6,118 bases of DNA from JBBRHF01 sp038223055 (GCA_038223055.1 JBBRHF010000221.1:1-6118); one strand, 5' to 3'; numbered from the stretch's first letter, positions 1 to 5,328 are shown. Notes: generated from the letters alone by a model not told the origin. Made by a program: numbers and translations.

Positions 1-2
1 CC

Positions 3-140
3 CGCGCGCCCGCCCCCGCCCCCGCCCCCGCCCCCGCCCCCGCCCCGGGCAGTGGCACCGGCACTTCGCGCAGCGGCGACCACGTCGAAGCCGTCCCCGC
101 CGGGGCGCGCTGCACGCGCGTCGCGAGGAAGCCACGATGA
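3..140 (+). CDS. Possible C-terminal end of an upstream protein with an Ala-Pro tract (partial)
   Basis: One frame is open from the left window edge to a TGA at 138-140. It reads a Pro-Ala alternating stretch over the first 15 or so residues, then a Gly/Ser/Thr-rich piece and an Arg-rich tail ending in VARKPR. The stop overlaps the ATG at 137 of the next gene as ATGA, which is the usual geometry of coupled actinobacterial operon genes and is the main argument that this is real. The 5' end lies outside the window. I do not recognise a family; Ala-Pro tracts are common flexible linkers in actinobacterial proteins. The alternative is non-coding GC-rich DNA that happens to lack stops, which is easy at this GC content. 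Confidence 0.35.
   Translation, partial: RAPAPAPAPAPAPAPGSGTGTSRSGDHVEAVPAGARCTRVARKPR
13..42. repeat. CCCCCG hexanucleotide tandem repeat (five copies)
   Basis: Five perfect head-to-tail CCCCCG units, flanked by near-matching C-rich sequence from base 1 to 47. In the frame that is open from the window edge to the stop at 138-140 the unit encodes Pro-Ala, so it may be an Ala-Pro linker inside a protein. Simple repeats of this kind are prone to copy-number slippage, and the units being 6 bp means that changes would keep the frame. Confidence 0.85.
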
Positions 141-970
141 AGGTCGTCGTGGTGGGTGGCGTGGCTGGCGGCATGAGCTTCGCAGCGCGCGCCCGCCGCC
201 TCGCCGAGGACGCGCACATCGTGGTGCTCGAGCGCGACCCCTATGTTTCTTGCGCCAACTGTGGGCTGCCCTACCACCTGGGCGGCGAGATCGCCGACCG
301 CGATGCACTGATCCTGCACACCCCGCAGTCACTGGCGGGCAGCCTCGCCCTCGACGTCCTGACCGGGCACGAGGTCGTCGCGATCGATCCACCGGCGCAC
401 CAGGTGCGGGTCCGCGAGGTGTCGACCGGCACGGAGTACAGCGAGTCCTACGACGCGCTCGCGCTCTCGACCGGCGCCTCGCCCGTGCGACCTCCCGTGC
501 CCGGTGTCGAGCTGCCCCAGGTCCGCACGCTGCGGTCCGTGCCCGACGTCGACGCCCTGCAGGGCCTGCTCGCCGCGGGCGCCGCCCGCGCGGTGGTGGT
601 CGGAGCCGACTTCATCGGTCTTGAGTCGGCCGAGGCATTGCGCCACCGTGGTCTGACGGTGACCCTGGTCGAGCTCGCACCACAGGTGCTTCCGGTGCTC
701 GACCCGGAGATGGCTCGGGGTGTGCAGCACGCACTCGCCCGCGGCGGAGTCGACGTACGACTCGCGACCTCAGTCACCGGCGTGTACGACGGGGATGACG
801 GCGCCGTATGCGTGGAACTTTCCGACGGAGACAGGCTGCCGGCCGACCTGGTGCTCCTGGCCGTCGCAGCGAGAAAGCGCTGCGCGCAGCGGGAGTCGAC
901 GTCCACGTCCTCCATCTCCACCCGGGACACCATGCCGGCTACTTCCCCGGGGCCCGACCGCTGCACCTGA
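137..970 (+). pseudogene. CoA-disulfide reductase-like FAD/NAD(P) oxidoreductase, N-terminal two-thirds, frame lost after about residue 243
   Basis: This is the FAD and NAD(P) part of a pyridine nucleotide-disulfide oxidoreductase of the CoA-disulfide reductase type, a family that reduces CoA disulfide, persulfide or polysulfide through a single active-site Cys. The start at 137 has a good ribosome site (GAGGAAG at 125-131). Residues 3-20 form the FAD-binding beta-alpha-beta (VVVVGGVAGG), and SCANCGLPY at 38-46 carries the expected Cys (Cys42; Cys39 also present). STGASP at about 111-116 matches the second FAD contact. The NAD(P) site at 156-161 reads GADFIG where the family normally has GGGFIG, so its middle Gly is lost. 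Family-like sequence stops at LVLLAVA (about base 868); the rest, to the stop at 970, is out-of-frame translation. The next family segment continues in another frame from base 871. Relative to intact members, about 100 residues (the segment with the second FAD motif, usually YAVGDA) are missing. I infer an inactive enzyme. Confidence 0.8.
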
Positions 971-1079
971 AGGTCGTCTTCGCTCCCGACGGCCGTGTCC
1001 TCGGCGCGCAGGCCACCGGTGGCGACGGCGTGGACAAGCGCATCGACGTGCTCGCCACCGCGATCCGCGCGGGACTGCA
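871..1079 (+). pseudogene. CoA-disulfide reductase dimerisation-domain remnant (second segment of the broken gene)
   Basis: In the frame beginning GAG at 871 the sequence reads EKALRAAG, then HPGHHAGYFPGA, LKVVFAPDGRVLGAQ and GGDGVDKRIDVLATAIRAGL. This is the C-terminal dimerisation domain of CoA-disulfide reductase-type enzymes and nothing else I know. It has no start codon of its own that makes sense and is one frame away from the preceding FAD/NAD segment. The family motif breaks off at ATAIRAGL (about 1077), where intact proteins continue for roughly 40 residues with a conserved region ending in APP and DPVNMAG-like motifs before any rhodanese domain. That part is absent, and the rhodanese domain resumes directly in a third frame. 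The piece is therefore a relic bounded by two deletion junctions. Confidence 0.8.
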
Positions 1080-1418
1080 ATGTGGCACGCGCGCGACCTG
1101 GACGTGCTCACGGCCGAGGTCGTGCTGCTCGACGTGCGCAGCGCCGACGAGTTCTGCGCGGGCCACCTCGAAGGCGCCCGCAACATCCCGCACACCGAGC
1201 TGCGCCACCGGCTGACCGAGCTGCCCACCGGCGCGCCGCTGCGCGTCTATTGCGCCTCCGGGTTCCGGTCCTACCTCGCACAGCGTGTGCTGCGTCAGTC
1301 CGGCTGGGACGACGTCGCTTCGCTGTCCGGCGGGTTGACCACGCTGGTCCTGGCCCGACCCGCCGTACCGATGACCGCCGGTGACACCGCTCGCGGGCTT
1401 GCCGCGAGCGTCCGGTGA
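1080..1418 (+). CDS. Rhodanese-like sulfurtransferase domain, surviving part of a reductase-rhodanese fusion
   Basis: The 112-residue product from ATG 1080 is a complete rhodanese domain. VVLLDVRSADEF at about 13-24, GHLEGARNIPHTEL and the active-site loop VYCASGFRS, with Cys58 (codon 1251-1253), are all present, followed by LSGGLTTL. Rhodaneses carry a sulfane sulfur on this Cys as a persulfide and pass it to thiols or cyanide. Order and sequence show that it was the C-terminal domain of the upstream CoA-disulfide reductase-type protein, an established fusion (CoADR-Rhd) in bacteria. The start is weakly supported: only GGGA at 1071-1074 precedes it, so it may not be translated efficiently. 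Its stop overlaps a GTG at 1415 (GTGA). The domain itself looks undamaged, so a stand-alone function is possible but unproven. Confidence 0.65.
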   Translation: MWHARDLDVLTAEVVLLDVRSADEFCAGHLEGARNIPHTELRHRLTELPTGAPLRVYCASGFRSYLAQRVLRQSGWDDVASLSGGLTTLVLARPAVPMTAGDTARGLAASVR

Positions 1419-1441
1419 CGATGTCGGCACCCGGAGCAGGG

Positions 1442-2185
1442 ATGGACGCCGACGCATGGGACCGCCGTTACGGCCAGTCCGAGCTGGTCTGGTCGACCGG
1501 GCCGAACCAGTGGGTCGCGCAGGTCACCGGCGATCTGCCTGCGGGCCGGGCGCTCGACCTAGCTGCTGGCGAAGGACGCCACGCGCTCTGGCTCTGCTCG
1601 CGGGGCTGGCAAGCCACCGCTGTCGACTTCTCGCAGGTCGCTCTCGACCGCGCGGAACGCGTCGCGCGCGAGCAGGGCAGCGAAGTCCGGCTCCGCACAG
1701 TCCGCGGCGACCTGGCGACCTACGCGCCCGAACCCCGTAGCTACGACCTCGTGCTGCTGGTCTACCTGCAGGTGTCGGCCGAGCTACGTGCCAACGTCGT
1801 GCGGTCCGCCGCTTCCGCGGTGCGGCCCGGCGGGCGGCTCGTTGTGGTTGCTCACGACACCGACAACCTCGAACACGGCTACGGCGGACCGCCCGACCCA
1901 GCCGTCCTCTACTCCACCTGCGACCTCACCGGCGACCGGGCCGGCTCCGGTCTCGTGGTGGACCGCGCCGAGACCGTCGTACGCCACGTCGACACCCCCG
2001 ACGGCCCGCGCTCGACGCGCTCGACGCGCTCGACGCGCTCGACGCGCTCGACGCAATGCTCGTCGCTACACGATCAGCAACCGACTAACCCGACCGACGT
2101 ACGGAGGATCAGCACCTATGTGCCGACGCGTCACCTGCCGCAACTGCGGCAAGCCCACCTACGCCGGCTGCGGCCAGCACGTTGA
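1442..2185 (+). CDS. TehB-like class I SAM-dependent methyltransferase with altered C-terminus
   Basis: A Rossmann-fold methyltransferase of the TehB/tellurite-resistance-like group common in actinomycetes. DAWDRRYGQSELVWSTGPN lies at residues 4-22, the SAM motif I ALDLAAGEGRHALWL at 37-51, post-I TAVDFSQVALDRA, a GDLATY acidic motif, YDLVLLVYLQV, then VRPGGRLVVVAHD. The acceptor substrate cannot be told from sequence. I chose ATG 1442 because GGAG at 1433-1436 sits 5 bases upstream; ATG 1421 and GTG 1415 (overlapping the rhodanese stop) are alternatives. The catalytic core is intact to about base 2008. After GPR, translation runs in S-T-R triplets through a 9-bp repeat and then into unrelated sequence up to 2185. 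In the frame one base back, the same DNA reads ALDALDAMLVATRSATD and stops at 2086-2088, which looks like the normal end of this family. The gene appears frameshifted near 2005-2011, or the base call there is wrong. Confidence 0.8.
   Translation: MDADAWDRRYGQSELVWSTGPNQWVAQVTGDLPAGRALDLAAGEGRHALWLCSRGWQATAVDFSQVALDRAERVAREQGSEVRLRTVRGDLATYAPEPRSYDLVLLVYLQVSAELRANVVRSAASAVRPGGRLVVVAHDTDNLEHGYGGPPDPAVLYSTCDLTGDRAGSGLVVDRAETVVRHVDTPDGPRSTRSTRSTRSTRSTQCSSLHDQQPTNPTDVRRISTYVPTRHLPQLRQAHLRRLRPAR
2009..2053. repeat. Five perfect tandem copies of a 9-bp unit (CGCTCGACG)
   Basis: Units at 2009-2017, 2018-2026, 2027-2035, 2036-2044 and 2045-2053 are identical. They lie within the 3' part of the methyltransferase gene. 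In the presumed ancestral frame the unit encodes A-L-D; in the present frame it encodes S-T-R. A 9-bp unit alters the protein by three residues per copy without changing the frame, so the frame change lies beside the array rather than being caused by copy number alone. The pattern is typical of replication slippage. Confidence 0.93.
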
Positions 2186-2603
2186 CCAGGTTCTGAAAGA
2201 GGTGCCTAGCGGCCAACGCTGCCGCTGCCCGCGCGACCCTCGCCCGACCACGCAGCGTCCTGTCCCGGCTGCTGCTCGGTCGCTGACCAGAACCCCGAAG
2301 CCCTGCCGATCAACGTCATATGTTCGACCCGGCGAGCCGAGGCTGAACCTGCTCGGACTACCGCGACTGGACAGGGTCCGCCACCGCCACCCCATCAGCG
2401 TCGGGCGCACCGCCCGCGACTCCGTCGAGGAACTGACGAAACCGGATCCTGGGGCGTCGAAACCTGCTGACACGTCGCCTTCCGGCCCTGCGCAGGCGCT
2501 CGGATCGCACCAGCGGATCTGCACCCAACACGGGACCTTCGGCTCTACACCCGGCGCTTCGGGGCGCCAATACTTCAATCATGATTGCTTCAACAGCAGT
2601 TGA
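2118..2603 (+). CDS. Small Cys-rich (putative zinc-binding) protein with a probably artefactual long tail
   Basis: A strong ribosome site GGAGGA (2103-2108) sits 9 bases before ATG 2118. The first 39 residues hold MCRRVTCRNCGKPTYAGCGQ, then HVDQVL and RCRC: Cys at 2, 7, 10, 18, 35, 37 and His21, a likely small metal knuckle. This matches a short, uncharacterised actinobacterial protein family that I know only as hypothetical; members are usually about 40-70 residues. Here the frame stays open for 161 residues, and the part after about residue 42 shows no recognisable motif and less typical codon use. In the frame one base on, a short basic-hydrophobic end LSRLLLGR followed by TGA (2284-2286) looks like a more natural terminus, suggesting a frameshift around 2227-2250. 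The long version also runs 23 bases into the next gene. N-terminal domain confident; the extent is not. Confidence 0.6.
   Translation: MCRRVTCRNCGKPTYAGCGQHVDQVLKEVPSGQRCRCPRDPRPTTQRPVPAAARSLTRTPKPCRSTSYVRPGEPRLNLLGLPRLDRVRHRHPISVGRTARDSVEELTKPDPGASKPADTSPSGPAQALGSHQRICTQHGTFGSTPGASGRQYFNHDCFNSS
2287..2543. other. Stretch without a recognised gene, upstream of the ars-like operon
   Basis: If the Cys-rich gene really ends near 2286, these 257 bases are intergenic. Open frames exist on both strands (plus frame to 2603, minus frame 2578 to 2159), but neither shows known motifs or convincing codon bias. I see no tRNA-like cloverleaf, no mobile-element ends and no strong terminator. The promoter of the following regulator begins at its right edge. 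Confidence 0.4.
2544..2574 (+). promoter_or_regulatory. Predicted sigma-70-type promoter for a leaderless arsR-like transcript
   Basis: The -10 candidate AATACT (2569-2574) matches TATACT/TATAAT well and stands out in otherwise GC-rich DNA. A weak -35 candidate TCTACA (2544-2549) lies 19 bases upstream, slightly long spacing. Six bases after the -10 comes A2581, the first base of the regulator ATG. With no Shine-Dalgarno before 2581, this geometry predicts transcription starting at the start codon, a leaderless mRNA of the kind common in actinomycetes. Confidence 0.55.
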
Positions 2604-2604
2604 A
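2576..2604. promoter_or_regulatory. Predicted ArsR-type operator: two adjacent palindromes spanning the start codon
   Basis: CAATCATGATTG (2576-2587) is a perfect 12-bp palindrome centred on the start codon. Immediately after it comes TTCAAC-AGCA-GTTGAA (2589-2604), a perfect 6-bp inverted repeat with a 4-bp spacer. TTCAA also precedes the first one (2574-2578), so the half-site TTCAA recurs. ArsR/SmtB repressors bind AT-rich inverted repeats at or near their own promoter. A repressor bound here would cover the initiation region of the predicted leaderless promoter and repress the whole three-gene operon. The palindromes are seen directly; operator function is inferred. Confidence 0.6.
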
Positions 2605-2901
2605 TTGAGCGCCGGAGAGCTCGAGTCCCTCGACGGGGCGGCAATGTTGTCCACCGTCGCGGACCCGGTGCGCTGGACCGTCCTGCGCCGGCTCGCCAAG
2701 GGTGAGGCCTGCGTGTGCGAGCTTCAGGAGTCCGTGCCGATCGCCGGCAACCTGCTCAGCTACCACTTGCGGGTGCTGCGCGAGGCCGGCCTGGTCACCG
2801 CCCGTCGACGGGGCCGGTGGATGGACTACCAACTCGCCCCCGACGCACACACGCGGATCGCAGCCGCCCTGCCCACATCACCGCGGATGGCGACGCCATG
2901 A
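2581..2901 (+). CDS. ArsR/SmtB-family metal(loid)-responsive transcriptional repressor
   Basis: A 106-residue winged helix-turn-helix protein. Residues 20-41 (AAMLSTVADPVRWTVLRRLAKG) are the typical first helices. EACVCEL at 42-48 carries Cys44 and Cys46, equivalent to the CVC pair that binds As(III)/Sb(III) in E. coli ArsR, but the third Cys of that protein is Gln49 here. The recognition helix region is AGNLLSYHLRVLREAGLV (55-72), followed by the wing RRRGRWMDYQL. The family dissociates from DNA when a metal(loid) binds the Cys site. Length is normal. The start at 2581 has no ribosome site and is probably leaderless; ATG 2644 would begin just before the conserved part and is less likely, since it removes helix 1. 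The stop overlaps the permease start as ATGA, so the two are co-expressed. The inducer could be arsenite, an organoarsenical or another soft metal. Confidence 0.9.
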   Translation: MIASTAVELSAGELESLDGAAMLSTVADPVRWTVLRRLAKGEACVCELQESVPIAGNLLSYHLRVLREAGLVTARRRGRWMDYQLAPDAHTRIAAALPTSPRMATP

Positions 2902-3947
2902 GCATCGTCGAGCGCGTCCCGACCACGCGCCCCGCCCAGGTGGGCACCCTGGCGGGCGTCGCCGCGGTGTGGGTCGGCGCCTACGTGCTGAACGGGCACC
3001 TGTGGGGCTGGTTGCTCCACGACGCGTTCGGCATGGACCCGGTTGCTCGGCTGACCGAGTCGCTGCACTTCTTCGTCTACGACACGATCAAGATCGGGCT
3101 GCTGCTGGTCGGCATCATCTTCGTCGTCACCCTCCTGCGGTCCTACATGAGCATCGAGCGGACCCGCGCGCTGCTCGGTGGCCGCCACGAGGGCGTGGGC
3201 AACGTGATGGCCGCCGGCCTGGGTGTGGTGACCCCGTTCTGCTCCTGCAGCGCCGTGCCGGCGTTCATCGGGTTCGTCGCGGCCGGGGTCCCCATCGGGG
3301 TGACGTTGAGCTTCTTGATCGCCAGCCCGATGATCAACGAGATCGCCATCGGCCTGCTGCTGACCATGTTCGGCTGGCAGATCACCGCCGTCTACATCGG
3401 CGCGGGCCTGCTCATCGCGGTCGTGGCCGGCTGGGTGCTCGGCCGGCTCGGTGTGGAGCGCTGGGTGGAGCCCTTCGTCTTCGAGACCCACCTCGGCGGG
3501 CAGCTCATCGACCCCTCCGCCAGGCTGAGGTTCGACCAGCGCATCCAGATCGGGGTCGAGGAAGTCGCCTCGATCCTGCGCAAGATCTGGCCGTACCTGC
3601 TGGTCGGCATCGGCCTCGGCGCGCTCATCCATGGCTGGGTGCCGACGACCTTCTTCACCACCTACGCTGGAGCCGGCAACGCCTTCGGTGTCCTGGTCGC
3701 CGTCGCGATCGGCGCGCCGTTGTACTCCAACGCAGCCGGGGTCATGCCACTCGTGCAGGTCCTCTATGACAAGGGCCTGCCGATGGGCACCCTGCTTGCC
3801 TTCATGATGGCCGTGGTCGCGCTCTCCCTGCCCGAGATGATCCTGCTCCGCCGCGTCCTCAAACCCCAGCTGCTCGGCGCCTACGTCGGCATCGTCGCCA
3901 GCGGCATCGTCGCCGTCGGCTACCTATTCAACGCACTGCTCACCTAA
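2898..3947 (+). CDS. DUF318/ArsP-type permease, probable metal(loid) exporter
   Basis: A 349-residue membrane protein with about eight predicted helices (first two near 15-40 and 64-80). The family signature is clear: TPFCSCSAVPAF with Cys115 and Cys117, GVPIG, then SPMINEIA at 143-150, and in the second half PLYSNAAGVMPL. This matches the DUF318/UPF0718 permease group, which includes ArsP (exporters of trivalent organoarsenicals such as methylarsenite) and SO_0444-type permeases linked to other metals. Such proteins work in the cytoplasmic membrane; the paired Cys are plausible soft-metal contacts. The start ATG 2898 overlaps the repressor stop by 4 bp, giving translational coupling; no separate ribosome site is obvious. 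The thioredoxin-like gene follows 22 bases on. Substrate is inferred from the ArsR partner only, so no gene symbol is assigned. Length is normal and there is no sign of damage. Confidence 0.88.
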   Translation: MSIVERVPTTRPAQVGTLAGVAAVWVGAYVLNGHLWGWLLHDAFGMDPVARLTESLHFFVYDTIKIGLLLVGIIFVVTLLRSYMSIERTRALLGGRHEGVGNVMAAGLGVVTPFCSCSAVPAFIGFVAAGVPIGVTLSFLIASPMINEIAIGLLLTMFGWQITAVYIGAGLLIAVVAGWVLGRLGVERWVEPFVFETHLGGQLIDPSARLRFDQRIQIGVEEVASILRKIWPYLLVGIGLGALIHGWVPTTFFTTYAGAGNAFGVLVAVAIGAPLYSNAAGVMPLVQVLYDKGLPMGTLLAFMMAVVALSLPEMILLRRVLKPQLLGAYVGIVASGIVAVGYLFNALLT

Positions 3948-3969
3948 GCCTCAGAAGGAAGACATCGCC

Positions 3970-4212
3970 ATGATCATCAAAGTGCTCGGCCCTGGCTGCA
4001 CCAACTGCATCACCCTCGAACGGGTCACCCGCGAAGCCATTGCCGACCTCGGCCTCGAGGCCACCATCGAGAAGGTCACCGACTACGCCACCATCGCCGG
4101 CTACGGCGTCATGTCCACCCCCGCCCTGGTCATCGATGACCAGGTCGTCGTCTCCGGCCGCGTCCCCACCCCCACCGCCCTGCGCGAACTGCTGAACACA
4201 CACACGGGTTGA
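3970..4212 (+). CDS. Small thioredoxin-like redox-active disulfide protein
   Basis: An 80-residue protein with the thioredoxin-fold redox motif near its start: KVLGPGCTNC with Cys10 and Cys13, and the cis-Pro loop STPALVIDDQVV that contacts the active site. It matches the short 'redox-active disulfide protein 2' type, which lacks the extra helices of full thioredoxin and is almost always found next to DUF318-type permeases. It is cytoplasmic, with no signal peptide. A ribosome site AGAAGGAAG (3953-3961) precedes ATG 3970, and the gene is 22 bases after the permease, so it is the third gene of the operon. It may reduce or deliver the metal(loid), or keep the permease Cys pair reduced; neither is shown by sequence. 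Confidence 0.88.
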   Translation: MIIKVLGPGCTNCITLERVTREAIADLGLEATIEKVTDYATIAGYGVMSTPALVIDDQVVVSGRVPTPTALRELLNTHTG

Positions 4213-4266
4213 TGCCGAGGCGACCGCCCTGGAGCGGATGTCTCGCACCATCCTGGTTCACTTTGC

Positions 4267-4282
4267 TACCATTACGGTATGG
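4267..4282 (+). promoter_or_regulatory. Predicted leaderless promoter and operator of the toxin-antitoxin pair
   Basis: TACCAT (4267-4272) is a plausible -10 box and lies 6 bases before A4279 of the antitoxin ATG, with no ribosome site, so the message is probably leaderless. The same bases form inverted repeats: TACC-ATTAC-GGTA (4267-4279) and CCAT (4269-4272) with ATGG (4279-4282). Ribbon-helix-helix antitoxins repress their own operon by binding such short repeats. No convincing -35 is visible. Confidence 0.45.
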
Positions 4283-4536
4283 CTATGACGCTGCGGTTGC
4301 CCGATGACCTGAATTCGGACCTTCGCGCTGCGGCCGAGGAAGACCACCGCAGCATGCACCAGACCGTTGTGCACGCGGTGGAGATTTACCTCGCCCAGCG
4401 GGAGACGGCCGAGATCAAGGCCGACCCGGACGCGCTTCGAGTGCTGGCCGAAGCACGAGAGGCCGTGCGTTCGGGCGATGTCGTCTATGGCGCTGATGCC
4501 GCCCGCGCGCTGCTGGCGCGCCATCGCGTTTCGTGA
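4279..4536 (+). CDS. Ribbon-helix-helix (RelB/CopG-like) antitoxin
   Basis: An 85-residue protein. Residues 3-40 (MTLRLPDDLNSDLRAAA, then SMHQTVVHAVEIYLAQRE) form a ribbon-helix-helix: a short beta strand that dimerises and enters the DNA groove, then two helices. The remainder (ADPDALRVLAEAREAVRSGD to the end) is the flexible tail that usually wraps the toxin. Such antitoxins neutralise their partner and autorepress the operon, with tighter repression in complex with toxin. The stop overlaps the toxin GTG start (GTGA, 4533-4536), typical of coupled pairs. ATG 4279 is chosen because of the leaderless promoter geometry; ATG 4285 is two codons downstream and also has no ribosome site. Confidence 0.87.
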   Translation: MAMTLRLPDDLNSDLRAAAEEDHRSMHQTVVHAVEIYLAQRETAEIKADPDALRVLAEAREAVRSGDVVYGADAARALLARHRVS

Positions 4537-4811
4537 CCGAGCCCTACCGACTGGGGACAGCACCACCGGCGCGGCGCGCAATCGCCGAGCGACTGCCGTC
4601 AGATGTCGCCGCCGCAGCAGTCGAGTTCATCACGGGCGTCTTGCTGATCACTCCCTATCGCGTTGGCAAGCCACTGAGCGAGGAACTCGAAAGCATCTTC
4701 AGCGCGCGCCTCGCACGAGACTGGCGAGTGCTGTACGAGGTCGACGCCGCCAAACGCGCCGTCATCGTGCTCGACATTCGGCACCGCGGCACCGCCTACT
4801 GCGCGCGCTGA
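4533..4811 (+). CDS. RelE/ParE-superfamily toxin
   Basis: A 92-residue protein starting at GTG 4533 within the antitoxin stop. The family pattern is seen in order: YRLGTAPPARRAIAERLP at 5-22, FITGVLLITPYRVGKPLSEEL at about 33-53, SARLARDWRVLYEVD with the conserved Arg and Tyr, and VIVLDIRHRGTAY near the C-terminus. The sequence is of the RelE type found in actinobacteria (ribosome-dependent mRNA cleavage), although RelE and ParE (gyrase poison) share this fold and are not fully separable here. Canonical members read SARRG-x-YRVLY; here it is SARLARDWRVLY, a mild deviation. The pair looks complete and may stabilise the surrounding DNA. Confidence 0.87.
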   Translation: MTEPYRLGTAPPARRAIAERLPSDVAAAAVEFITGVLLITPYRVGKPLSEELESIFSARLARDWRVLYEVDAAKRAVIVLDIRHRGTAYCAR

Positions 4812-4972
4812 CCGAGTGCGAGCCTCCCCGCGCCATAGCCGACCGTCGCGGCGCCGTCCCGGGACGATCGGTCTACGGGACTGCGACTCGGGTTGCTCGC
4901 CGTCGTTCCCAGCGGCTCCCCGGTCGCTTGGTCCGGGGCTCGACCAACGTGCGGCGGCCACGTCCGGGGCAG
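4812..4972. other. Intergenic stretch with a 12-bp palindrome inside a larger inverted repeat
   Basis: No gene is recognised on either strand. CGTCCCGGGACG (4855-4866) is a perfect palindrome, bracketed by GACCG (4841-4845) and CGGTC (4869-4873). It lies 30-60 bases after the toxin stop and could be a weak terminator-like structure, but no T-run follows. Confidence 0.4.
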
Positions 4973-5328
4973 TCATTCTGGTGCAGAGATGAGGTCGTTG
5001 CGCCGCGCGATTAGATGGTCGTATTCGCGCAGACGAGGCGCAGTGCCGCCGCCGGGCCGTCGACTTCGAGGACTGCGACGGCCCGGTTGAGTGCGGCCAC
5101 CGGGCCTGGGTCGAGGCGCGCCAGTTGGTCGTGGACCGCGAGTACCTGAGTCCAGTCGGTGAATTGGTCGGCGTACGGCGTTGATCGCGGCGAGGAGCTG
5201 GTAGCGGCAGGGGCGGTTGGCGCAGGCAGGCACGCGAGCCGGTGCACCTCGACACCGATCCGGGCCATCGTGTCGGCATCAGGCCGGCCGCCGTCCGGCT
5301 GATAGATCGAGAGCAGGCACTGCGGCAT
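4973..5328 (-). pseudogene. Relic joining the start of a YCII-family protein to the C-terminal domain of an ECF42-type sigma factor
   Basis: Reading leftwards from ATG 5328-5326, with ribosome site AGGTGA (complement of 5335-5340), the first 31 residues MPQCLLSIYQPDGG...IGVEVHRL match the N-terminus of YCII/DGPF-domain proteins. The sequence then jumps into the C-terminal helical (TPR-like) domain of an ECF sigma factor of the ECF42 type. CRYQLLAAINAV (about 5209-5174) lies in one frame, TDWTQVLAVHDQLARLDPGPVAALNRAVAVLEVDGPAAAL (about 5153-5040) in a second, and EYDHLIARRNDLI, resembling the next helix, in the first frame again. In intact loci a YCII gene is followed by its sigma gene in this order. 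The rest of YCII, the sigma-2 and sigma-4 regions and the sigma C-terminus are absent, so a large deletion plus small frameshifts destroyed both. Not functional as a sigma factor. Confidence 0.72.

Noticed and set aside
13..42. CCCCCG array as a CRISPR array
   Set aside because: Units are 6 bp with no spacers; it is a simple sequence repeat, probably coding Pro-Ala.
52..624. Long plus-strand open frame overlapping the flavoprotein
   Set aside because: Arg/Pro/Ala-rich out-of-frame translation; the flavoprotein frame carries clear family motifs.
1442..2185. Arsenite methyltransferase (ArsM) because of the nearby ars-like operon
   Set aside because: The sequence follows the TehB-like pattern, with none of the conserved Cys residues expected of ArsM.
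2159..2578. Minus-strand open frame as a separate gene
   Set aside because: No recognisable domain, no ribosome site, and it overlaps the Cys-rich gene and regulator promoter.
2826..3632. Long minus-strand open frame opposite the permease
   Set aside because: Highly Asp/His/Gln-rich shadow typical of the antisense of GC-rich genes; the plus strand is clearly a permease.
4841..4873. Inverted repeat after the toxin gene as a rho-independent terminator
   Set aside because: The palindrome is real, but there is no T-run and the outer arms do not pair in register; kept only as a note on that stretch.
4599..5279. 226-residue minus-strand frame
   Set aside because: It is the antisense of the toxin gene in its second half and off-frame to the sigma relic in its first half.
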